Below are positions 11,042 to 19,405 of a DNA stretch of 64,000 nt, piece after piece; the stretch's first letter is position 1; each line of letters begins with the position of its first letter. The stretch comes from Pachysolen tannophilus NRRL Y-2460 (Eukaryota; Ascomycota; Pichiomycetes; Alaninales; Pachysolenaceae), in the NCBI GenBank assembly GCA_001661245.1, contig KV454014.1, positions 1,056,804 to 1,120,803 on the forward strand. Reading direction: 5' to 3'. Below the pieces are notes generated by a model, which did no database searches, had not been told where the DNA came from, and saw only the letters and a program-made list of their open reading frames with translations. Made by a program: the position numbers and the translations under genes.

Positions 11042-11196
11042 GGTCATGCTGATGATGAATTATCGATTAGTCAAGAGATGTTTTTTTTGTTCAATTACAG
11101 ATTATTATTGGTGTGATGATGATCATTGGAATAGATCTTCAATGAGATGGTTCAAATTATAAATTGGGTATACAATTGTGCATTCTGAGCACGACC
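11042..11196 (+). ncRNA. candidate box C/D snoRNA
   Basis: A C box (TGATGATGA, 11050-11058) and a D box (CTGA, 11185-11188) are flanked exactly by GGTCATGC (11042-11049) and GCACGACC (11189-11196), which pair at seven of eight positions to give the closing stem of a C/D snoRNA. An internal GTGATGA (11113-11119) could be the C' box, with a weak CAGA-like D' about 15 bases before it. Total length is ~155 bases, at the long end for yeast C/D RNAs. I could not match the guide sequence before box D to a known rRNA site, so the target is open. Confidence 0.5.
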
Positions 11197-11207
11197 ACAA
11201 GGTTAAT

Positions 11208-11232
11208 GTATGTATGTATGTATGTATGTATG
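11208..11232 (+). repeat. (TATG)n microsatellite
   Basis: About six units of TATG directly after the snoRNA candidate. Confidence 0.9.
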
Positions 11233-11645
11233 AGTGAATTTATTTCTTTTTCAATTTACTTGGTATTGGTATTGGTGTAATGGCAATGGCGGCAGACATT
11301 TCCATGGATTTTAATGGATATATTTAATCTATCCAGTATCCAATATTAGAGTAATTAAATGATTGAAGGTGTTTTTTTTTTTTTAAGTTGTTTTATTAGC
11401 ACAGTTTATATAGTGGAGTGCAAAAAGGGACAATTCAGTTAATCTTTTACAATATAATATAAATATATAATTTATAACTATGAATTGATTCATTAATATA
11501 CATAAAACCTAATTTAACGAATAAAACTTCCCAAGAAAAAAAGAAAGAGAAAGAGAAAAAAAGAAATAAAGGAAAATAAAATAAAAAAAAAGAAACCCCC
11601 CATTAGAGATAAAATTGTGTAATGTATTGTAATTTTTTACACAAT

Positions 11646-11960
<315 letters not shown>

Positions 11961-12094
11961 TTAATAGTGTATAATTAAATTAATTTATAAAAATTATTAA
12001 TAATCTAAATAATTAAAAATTAAAAAAGAAAAAATAAAAAAAAAAAAAAAAAAGAATTAAAAATAAATTGATTATACTAAGGAATTTTTCCTTG

Positions 12095-12105
12095 TTTATA
12101 TATAC
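12095..12105 (-). promoter_or_regulatory. TATA box of histone H4
   Basis: GTATATATAAA on the minus strand, about 140 bases before the H4 ATG. Confidence 0.6.
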
Positions 12106-12515
12106 TTTCCCCTTCAAATGAACTAATTTTAAACCACATATTATACAATATCCAGGGCAAAAAACACTTGACTTAAAAGTAGTGCAACAATCTGATACAA
12201 CAGGATGATATGATACCAGCAGCTCTGGAAATGTATACACATGATTGAATTTACACAGGCATAAAAGTGGAAAAAAACAAAAAAAAAATCAAAACAAAAC
12301 AAATAAATAAATAAATAAAAAAAAAACATTTTTTTAAAAAAGGTGTTCTCATATTTACGCGCTGAATGTAAAGATAAACTATAAACAAATACCACCAAAA
12401 AATTGGTTCTTAGTAGTAAATTTAGGCATACTTTTTTTAAGTACATATTATACTATACATCATTAGGAAAAAAATTGTATACCAAGTAATGGGGCTGCTC
12501 GTACACATTGTGCGG

Positions 12516-12523
12516 CCAATCAG
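12516..12523 (+). promoter_or_regulatory. CCAAT box between the histone genes
   Basis: CCAATCAG in the middle of the divergent H4-H3 region, a match to the HAP/NF-Y site core. It stands in a locally less AT-rich stretch. Confidence 0.4.
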
Positions 12524-12561
12524 AATGCTTTAAACTGTTCAAAGTAAAAATAAAACAAAAA

Positions 12562-12583
12562 CACACACACACACACACACACA
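12562..12583 (+). repeat. (CA)n microsatellite
   Basis: About eleven AC/CA dinucleotides in the histone intergenic region. Confidence 0.9.
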
Positions 12584-12877
12584 ATCTGTCTGTCTGTTTA
12601 GGTAAGTTTGCCCAAAAATACTGGACGTGACATGATCATGGTTACTAGGCTTGCTTGCCCATATGTATTGATTAGATGTATTGATTGCCCAGATGTATTT
12701 TAAAGGCGCTAAATTGAGATGTGATGGTTTTTACAAAAGATAAACAAACAATAATAATAATAATAATAATAATAATAGCAAAAATAACAGTCGTGTATCA
12801 ATACAATTTTTTGTGTTTTGTTTTTTTACAATTTCTTTTTTTTTCTTATATTTTTTTCTTTTGCCTGCTAGTTCGAA

Positions 12878-12889
12878 TATATATATAAA
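12878..12889 (+). promoter_or_regulatory. TATA box of histone H3
   Basis: TATATATATAAA, 94-105 bases before the H3 ATG, in the right place for a yeast core promoter. Confidence 0.65.
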
Positions 12890-12976
12890 GGATAGTTCCC
12901 AGATAGAAAAACTATTTTGTATATTTTATATTTTTAAATATTAATTGTTATTAATAATTATAATACATTTAAATAA

Positions 12977-13393
<417 letters not shown>

Positions 13394-13495
13394 GCTGTGC
13401 TATGTTAATTTTTTTATTTTCTTGATGTTTTTGGTTTTTTATTGGAAATAGGGTTTCTTTGTAGGTTTTTTTATCTTTTTTTTTTTTTTTTTTTT

Positions 13496-13910
13496 NNNNN
13501 NNNNNNNNNNNNNNNNNNNNNNNNNNNNNNNNNNNNNNNNNNNNNNNNNNNNNNNNNNNNNNNNNNNNNNNNNNNNNNNNNNNNNNNNNNNNNNNNNNNN
13601 NNNNNNNNNNNNNNNNNNNNNNNNNNNNNNNNNNNNNNNNNNNNNNNNNNNNNNNNNNNNNNNNNNNNNNNNNNNNNNNNNNNNNNNNNNNNNNNNNNNN
13701 NNNNNNNNNNNNNNNNNNNNNNNNNNNNNNNNNNNNNNNNNNNNNNNNNNNNNNNNNNNNNNNNNNNNNNNNNNNNNNNNNNNNNNNNNNNNNNNNNNNN
13801 NNNNNNNNNNNNNNNNNNNNNNNNNNNNNNNNNNNNNNNNNNNNNNNNNNNNNNNNNNNNNNNNNNNNNNNNNNNNNNNNNNNNNNNNNNNNNNNNNNNN
13901 NNNNNNTNTN
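13496..13910. other. assembly gap (run of N)
   Basis: Undetermined bases between two poly-T tracts, with isolated T calls at 13907 and 13909. The real length and content are unknown; the poly-T flanks suggest scaffolding across a homopolymer or low-complexity stretch. Confidence 0.98.
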
Positions 13911-14301
13911 TTTTTTTGCAATTTTTAATTTTTTCGGGGTATGCTAAAATTCGCGAGAGCTCAAAGAGCCCAAAAACCCCAAAACCCCCAGCGATGAAGG
14001 CGCGAGAAGAGCAATTTTAAACCCGGCAGAATAGAAAGAAAAGAAATAAGAAGAATATAGGGTCTAAAAACCTAACTTTTTTTAAAACAAATGAGAATGA
14101 ATGTTGTGTGTATCATATAATTTATTTGTATTTTTATCTTTTAATGCTGTAAATGATTGAGATTTATTTTTATTCTTCCTTTACGTAATTATCATATACT
14201 TTAGTTTTTTGTATAAAATGATGAGATGTTAAGCGCCGTTGGAATTTTACAAGTCACAAATATAAGTCACAAATTGCCTAATTAAGAGAACTGCTGCGGG
14301 G

Positions 14302-14371
14302 AATTTGAAACTGCCTTGAGAGAAATCCGAAATGGCTATGCTTCGGAGCAAGGAAATTCATAGCTTAAATC
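14302..14371. ncRNA. possible structured RNA or strong hairpin region
   Basis: Nested inverted repeats: GAATTT pairs with AAATTC, inside that CCTTG with CAAGG, and inside that CCGAA with TTCGG around a ten-base loop. A competing pairing joins GCTATG in the loop with CATAGC downstream. An ATGATGA (near 14218) and a CTGA (near 14374) lie around it, but their flanks do not pair, so a C/D snoRNA is not supported. No known RNA family was recognised. Confidence 0.25.
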
Positions 14372-14993
14372 TGATTGTTTCTCCTGTATATAGTCATTTT
14401 ACTCAACTGCAGTCTTTCGCTGTTTTTAACGAAAAGGCGAGAAAAAAAAATTTTAAAAAAAAGTAAAATAAATCACGGGTCACTTGTACCTTACTCCAAT
14501 TTGGCAGATTTTTTCCGTTTTCCTTTTTTGGATTTGTGACCATGTCTGCACTACCTTTGTGTTTTTTTTCCCTCTTTCAAATATTTTGACTTTTTAACTA
14601 ACTATAACTTTACTAGAAATAAATCATGATTTGAATAAATTCTGGGAAAGTTACACCAGATTATATGATACTGGACAGAAACACCAATAGTTGATAAATT
14701 AAACCATTTTGGTTGTTATTCTTTTTTTTTTTTTTTCTTTATGAAAAAACTGATGATTTATTTTGAAATTATTTCTATAATTTTTTTTTTTAGTACATTT
14801 TAGAAGGAAAAAATTCGCACTCTGCAAAATCTTTACCCTTTTGGGAATATTGATGCGACCTGATAAGATAACATTCAAATAACAATGTAATCCATATAAA
14901 AACCAAACAATTTTTCATCATATTACTATGTGATTTGTAGTAGTTGTTGTGTGTCTATAATTTTTACTTTTAACCGGATCTCTACTATTGAAA

Positions 14994-16256
14994 ATGGGTG
15001 TTACTCAGTCACTTTATAAGAATATTTCAGAAAGGGTTTATGAATTCAATAAGAGTAGTGGTAACAATGGGGTACCTGGTATTCAGTTAATTTTATTGGG
15101 GATAATTTTAAGTATATTATCATCTTCTTTAACTTTAAAATATCTTCATAAACAAAAATTTAAGAGTAGTATTAAGCCATTACCCGCGAAATTAGCAAAT
15201 AATAAAGAAAGGAGATGGGGTCATTGGAAGCCAGAACTGTTCAAGGCACCAATACCAAAACCGTATCCTGATTGGGATTTTAAAACTACTAGACCTATAC
15301 CATATCGTGCTTTTAAACATAAATATTTTGTTAATATGGGGATTAGATCAATGGATTGGAATGAATGGATCGAATTAGATAATGAATGGCAAAAATATCA
15401 TGATCTTAAATTACATAGAATTGCTACAAAGAATGAACAACTTTATGGTACAGAACCTGAAGCACGTCCTGCGGCTTTAGAATTATTAAATGAATTTTAT
15501 CAATATTTACCTAATAGATATCCAAAATTATTTAAACAAACTACAATTGGTCTTGATAATTTAGTAACTGGTGAAAGTTTTAATTTTTTCGATCATCCTT
15601 TACAAGAAGATCCAATGTTAATGATTGCTAAATTAATTCAAGATGATATTGCAGTAATGGTTGAACTGGAAGATGGTAATTATTATTTAAAAGCTGGTGC
15701 AATAATGTTGGCAGGTTTCTGGAGGTTAAAAGATAAATTACATCTTTGTTTGAGTGATATTCATACTTCAGGTGATGTTCCAAAATATAGCACTCATTTA
15801 AAAGCTGGTATGGAGAAATTTTTCCAAAGACAAACTTGTGATAAACCGGTAGTTAGAAATAATTATTTTATTCAAACTGACAACAATTTGGCATGGTCAG
15901 ATTCCATTGGAGATGAAAGTAATGATAGCATTGGTTGGTATACGGCACCTAAGGTTAAAAATATTGAAAATTGTTATTTTAGAAGTGAAAGACAATCTGT
16001 GAGAAGGTTACCAATTAGTGGTGCTATGATATTTACCGTAAGAACATATTTCTTACCAGTGGAAGAATTATGTAAAGAACCTTTTGTACCAAGGAGATTA
16101 TTTGATGGTATAAATAGTTGGGACGAAGATGTTAAAGAATACAAGGGATATGAGCTGTTCAAAGATATATTAATGCCTTATTTAGAAAAGAAGGCAAAGG
16201 AACAAGAACTGCAAGGTTATACAATCGAAAATGAGAAAAATTGTTATCCTTATTAG
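14994..16256 (+). CDS. membrane-anchored DUF3445 / heme-dependent oxidative N-demethylase-like protein
   Basis: 420 residues from the first in-frame ATG at 14994. A single hydrophobic span (IQLILLGIILSILSSSL) lies near residues 28-46, then a long soluble domain with marks of the DUF3445 (HODM alpha-subunit-like) family: RAFKHKYFVNMGIRSMDWNE near the start, DDIAVMVELEDGNYYLKAG, MLAGFWRLKDKLHLCLSDIH with the IH following a VP-rich segment, and a C-terminal RSERQSVRRLPISGAMIFTV. In bacteria, relatives take methyl groups from small amines using heme; the fungal membrane-anchored forms are not well characterised. Membrane anchor plus soluble domain suggests an ER or mitochondrial outer-membrane enzyme. 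Family call is likely; substrate is unknown. Confidence 0.75.
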   Translation: MGVTQSLYKNISERVYEFNKSSGNNGVPGIQLILLGIILSILSSSLTLKYLHKQKFKSSIKPLPAKLANNKERRWGHWKPELFKAPIPKPYPDWDFKTTRPIPYRAFKHKYFVNMGIRSMDWNEWIELDNEWQKYHDLKLHRIATKNEQLYGTEPEARPAALELLNEFYQYLPNRYPKLFKQTTIGLDNLVTGESFNFFDHPLQEDPMLMIAKLIQDDIAVMVELEDGNYYLKAGAIMLAGFWRLKDKLHLCLSDIHTSGDVPKYSTHLKAGMEKFFQRQTCDKPVVRNNYFIQTDNNLAWSDSIGDESNDSIGWYTAPKVKNIENCYFRSERQSVRRLPISGAMIFTVRTYFLPVEELCKEPFVPRRLFDGINSWDEDVKEYKGYELFKDILMPYLEKKAKEQELQGYTIENEKNCYPY

Positions 16257-16374
16257 ATATAGACATTTTTATTTACTATGTTTTTTTTAATGAAAACGTT
16301 TTAACAACAACAACAAAAAAGAACTTAAAAGAGATTCTCTAGAGCTTATTTATCGTATATTTATTTAGATTAAT

Positions 16375-17646
16375 CTATGCTGGTGGTAAAAACATACCGT
16401 ATAAACCTGTTTGAACTGTAATCCAAATAACAGAATAATATATAAAACTTTTTGAAAAATTGAAATCATTAATAGTGGGTTTACCTTTTTTCTCATTGAT
16501 GGAAAGTAATTTATTTGTATTTTCTGTTATGAACAAATCAGCCATATACCAATAACTAATTGGTAAGAAAGTAGATATTCTGTTAATTATTTGAACATGC
16601 CAAAAAAATAAATTTAAGAATAAATATATTGTAGAAATTATTAAAATTACTTTTATCTTTATTAAGCATGGGTATTTGTATGTGAAATAAAACAATGAAT
16701 TTATAATGACAATAATTGTTGGTAAACAAAATAAAAAATTTGGTATATTATTTAATGTCCAATATTTTAAAAATCCAGTATTCCAATAATTTGATTGTGC
16801 AAACAATAATAAAGATGGAATTTTATTCAGACACCATAAAGTTCTTTCTGGACAAAATTGAAAATATGGTATCACATTTAACAGTGAAAAAGATATGAAA
16901 ACTTGGAAACCTGTTAATAATGACCATCTTGCGTTATTCAAATTTTTGTAATAAAAAAAATTGTTTATTAAATCAAATAAATATAATATTCCTAATAACA
17001 ATGTATTACTTCTTGTTAAAACTGCAATTGAAGCAAAAGTTCCTGATAAAAAATAAGGAAAAATTTTTTTAATTTCATATGATTTATCAAAATTATATTT
17101 TAATGAAATTTCTCTTAAATATAAGCTTGTAAAACTTAATAAAGAACAAAATGATTCACTATATGTTGTTGTTAAAAAAATTCCTGCTGGTGAAATTATG
17201 AAAAATAATGAAGAAATTAAACTTAAATTTTTAACTCTTTTTTGTAAAGGATTTAATGATTTAAAACATGTAAAAGTCAATTCATATAATATAATAGATG
17301 ATGAGAAATGACATAAATTTGTAATCATTAATGCAATTATGAAATTTTTATAAAAAGATTTAATTTTTAAAAAATTTATTAATCTCCACCATAATGGACC
17401 AAATACATATTCATGTTCAAAGATTATATCTTTTTCTTTATCAAAATTAAATAATTTTGTAAAATAAATGTTATCCCATTTTATTAAATTATTTAATAAG
17501 ATATTGTTCCAATTATTATCTTGTAAGTAATTATTTGCTGATGTATCAAATTGTACAAATACAATTTTTATTATTACAAATTGAAAAATTTTAATGATTA
17601 AAAATAACTTTAAAATAATCTTGAACGATTTAAAATCAATATTCAT
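16375..17646 (-). CDS. GPI18: GPI mannosyltransferase 2 (PIG-V family)
   Basis: 423 residues, close to the ~430 of Saccharomyces Gpi18. Strongly hydrophobic with many membrane spans, as expected for an ER enzyme. The luminal part after the first span reads KWDNIYFTKLFN and FEHEYVFGPLW, the PIG-V hallmark (WD, then FEHEWAF in relatives), carrying the conserved acidic residues. It adds the second mannose to the GPI anchor precursor from dolichol-phosphate-mannose. Convergent with the DUF3445 gene (118 bases between stops), and followed upstream by RPN12 on the same strand. Confidence 0.88.
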   Translation of the reverse strand: MNIDFKSFKIILKLFLIIKIFQFVIIKIVFVQFDTSANNYLQDNNWNNILLNNLIKWDNIYFTKLFNFDKEKDIIFEHEYVFGPLWWRLINFLKIKSFYKNFIIALMITNLCHFSSSIILYELTFTCFKSLNPLQKRVKNLSLISSLFFIISPAGIFLTTTYSESFCSLLSFTSLYLREISLKYNFDKSYEIKKIFPYFLSGTFASIAVLTRSNTLLLGILYLFDLINNFFYYKNLNNARWSLLTGFQVFISFSLLNVIPYFQFCPERTLWCLNKIPSLLLFAQSNYWNTGFLKYWTLNNIPNFLFCLPTIIVIINSLFYFTYKYPCLIKIKVILIISTIYLFLNLFFWHVQIINRISTFLPISYWYMADLFITENTNKLLSINEKKGKPTINDFNFSKSFIYYSVIWITVQTGLYGMFLPPA

Positions 17647-17708
17647 ATTTTATAAACCACAATTGAATAAAATCATTTATTTAATTAATAACGTAGTAGC
17701 TAACTAGA

Positions 17709-17728
17709 TATATATATATATATATATA
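17709..17728. repeat. (TA)n tract
   Basis: About ten TA units in the GPI18 5' region. Similar tracts occur near 1569, 4770, 23444, 37660, 41120, 43896, 48069, 50799 and 61289. Confidence 0.85.
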
Positions 17729-17797
17729 AATTATTTATTTATTTATTTTTACTTTTTTTTTTTTTTAGTTAACTTTTTTTTTTTTTGATTTTTCACT

Positions 17798-18619
17798 TTA
17801 AATAATTGTTTCAATTTCTTTGGCGTAATATAATGCATTTTTAATAATCAATCTATTATCAATTTCTTCATCATTTTTTTCTTCATTTTCTATTTTTTCT
17901 TTATCGAAATAAATGATATTATCTTTTAAGTACCAATTTTTATGATCATTAATAATATTTAATACTTGATCATTATCGGTATTATTATTATTTAAAAATA
18001 ATAAATTTTTTAAATTTTTTAATGGTAAAAATTTATAAGTTTTTTCAAAATTTTTACAAATTTCAGATCTAATTGAATTTAATAAAATTTGTTCAAAAAT
18101 TGTAAATTCTTCACATGCAATTTTATCATCTTTATTTTCAAAAAATTGGAAAATTTTAAAATAATCACCATCAATAATCCATTTTTCTAAATTTATTGGG
18201 AATTTTAAATATAAATCTTTTTCTAAATCATCTATTGTCTTTGATTCATTTTGAAAATATTCCAATTCTATATGAAATTTATCCAATTCACCATTTGATA
18301 ATAATAATAATAAATATAATGAAATTAATTTATTTTTATTTTTAGAAATTGTTAAATTATTTAATTTATAAAAAAATTTTAATTGTAAAATATAATTTTT
18401 AAAATTTTCAAATTTTAAAAGATTAATTGAAGCTAATGCTCCAATTTCTAAAATTGATCTAGTTATAATTAAATCATTTGTATTTTTATTATTTATTGGA
18501 ACTAATAAATTATTATTGATCAATTGAATTTTAATTTTTGAAAGTAACAATTGACAATTCTCATAATCTTTTGAATCAAAAGATGTAGTTAATTGTCTTG
18601 TTAAATTTTCTAATGACAT
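17798..18619 (-). CDS. RPN12: 26S proteasome lid subunit Rpn12
   Basis: 273 residues, the same size as Saccharomyces Rpn12 (274). The N-terminus (LTRQLTTSFDSKDYENCQLL, ending LSKIKIQLINNNLL) and LIITRSILEIGALASINL align closely with it, followed by the SAC3/GANP-PCI region (KLISLYLLLLLSNGELDKFH, then EEFTIFEQILLNSIRSEI). Subunit of the 19S regulatory particle lid, needed for assembly of the lid with the base. A perfect PACE element lies ~150 bases upstream, so Rpn4 control is probable. It shares a divergent promoter with SKY1. Confidence 0.95.
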   Translation of the reverse strand: MSLENLTRQLTTSFDSKDYENCQLLLSKIKIQLINNNLLVPINNKNTNDLIITRSILEIGALASINLLKFENFKNYILQLKFFYKLNNLTISKNKNKLISLYLLLLLSNGELDKFHIELEYFQNESKTIDDLEKDLYLKFPINLEKWIIDGDYFKIFQFFENKDDKIACEEFTIFEQILLNSIRSEICKNFEKTYKFLPLKNLKNLLFLNNNNTDNDQVLNIINDHKNWYLKDNIIYFDKEKIENEEKNDEEIDNRLIIKNALYYAKEIETII

Positions 18620-18764
18620 CTTTCTTTTTTTATTCTCGATTTTTTAAAAATTAAAAAAACAACCAACTAAGTAACCGCTGTTAGAAAAAAAATTATTATC
18701 AATTTATAAAATATATATATAAAAAAAGGTTTTTAAAAATAAAAAAGATAAAATGAGCATTTTG

Positions 18765-18773
18765 TTTGCCACC
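18765..18773 (-). promoter_or_regulatory. PACE element (Rpn4 site) of RPN12
   Basis: GGTGGCAAA on the minus strand, exact match to the proteasome-associated control element, about 150 bases before the RPN12 ATG and in the same orientation. Presence in front of a proteasome gene makes chance unlikely. Confidence 0.85.
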
Positions 18774-18952
18774 ACCCATTACAGAGACAAAACAACATTT
18801 TAAAGAACACCCTTTAAATTAAAACTAAAAAAACAAACAAGGGCGCTCCATCTCAACAATTACTCTTTATCCCTTTTTCGTACTATTAGACCTCGTGTCC
18901 ACGACTCCCTTTTTTTCTTGATTTTTTTAATTTTTCTCTATCTCACATGTTT

Positions 18953-18960
18953 TGACGTCA
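18953..18960 (+). promoter_or_regulatory. CRE-type palindrome TGACGTCA
   Basis: Perfect 8-base CRE, the site of ATF/CREB-type bZIP factors such as yeast Sko1. It lies ~450 bases from the SKY1 start and ~335 from RPN12. Function is inferred from the motif only. Confidence 0.4.
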
Positions 18961-19405
18961 CCATTATTAGCAAGAAAGAAATAAAATATAAACCCGCCTG
19001 CAGATCAGGTTAAGCTTAGCTAAGTAGCTAGCTAACTAGCTACTACTTCTTCTTTTTCTCTTTTTCTCCTCTTCCCTTCCTCCTTCCTTGCACGGAGAAT
19101 TTCGGAAAACGAAAATTAAGATTTCCAAATCACAACACATAACATCAACAGAGCATAGTTTTTTTTGGTTTTTTTTTGACATGGAGAAAACATTTGCTTA
19201 TCAAAATTATTTGATGGTATCAAAAACAAAGGAATAAATAATATATTAAATTAAATTTAATTTAATTTAATTTTTAAAAAATAGATATAGAAATATTTAT
19301 ATAGTATTTAGAAAAAAATTATTGTTGACTTACATGTTTTGCTTGTTGTATTTGGTTAATCTGATTAATTGATTTGTTGACTTTTTGCACTTTTGCAACG
19401 TTACA

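Larger units (their letters stand above)
10143..11645. other. HSF1 promoter and downstream region of histone H4
   Basis: 1.5 kb without a supported protein gene. The first ~700 bases (HSF1 leader and promoter) are A/T runs. Around 11042-11196 there is a candidate C/D snoRNA, followed by a (TATG)n microsatellite at 11208-11232. The last 300 bases are A-rich and would hold the H4 3' end. Confidence 0.6.
13394..14993. other. H3 3' region, assembly gap and promoter of the next gene
   Basis: The H3 3' end runs into poly-T and an assembly gap. Beyond it lies a short GC-richer stretch (13930-14030, with CGCGAG, C-runs and GGCGCGAG) and then ~950 bases of AT-rich DNA. This contains one strongly folding segment near 14302-14371 and otherwise nothing recognisable. 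Confidence 0.6.
18620..19405. other. divergent RPN12-SKY1 promoter region
   Basis: About 790 bases with A/T runs, a perfect PACE element (18765-18773), a perfect CRE palindrome (18953-18960), a GCTAGC/TAGCTA-rich palindromic patch near 19013-19045 and a pyrimidine tract near 19047-19090. No gene seen. Confidence 0.6.

Noticed and set aside
12013-12446. Open frames within the H4-H3 promoter
   Set aside because: Low-complexity Phe-rich translation products of A/T runs, overlapping TATA elements.
14218-14378. C/D snoRNA reading of the ATGATGA/CTGA around the nested hairpin
   Set aside because: No end stem, and the strong internal hairpin would be unusual for a C/D RNA.
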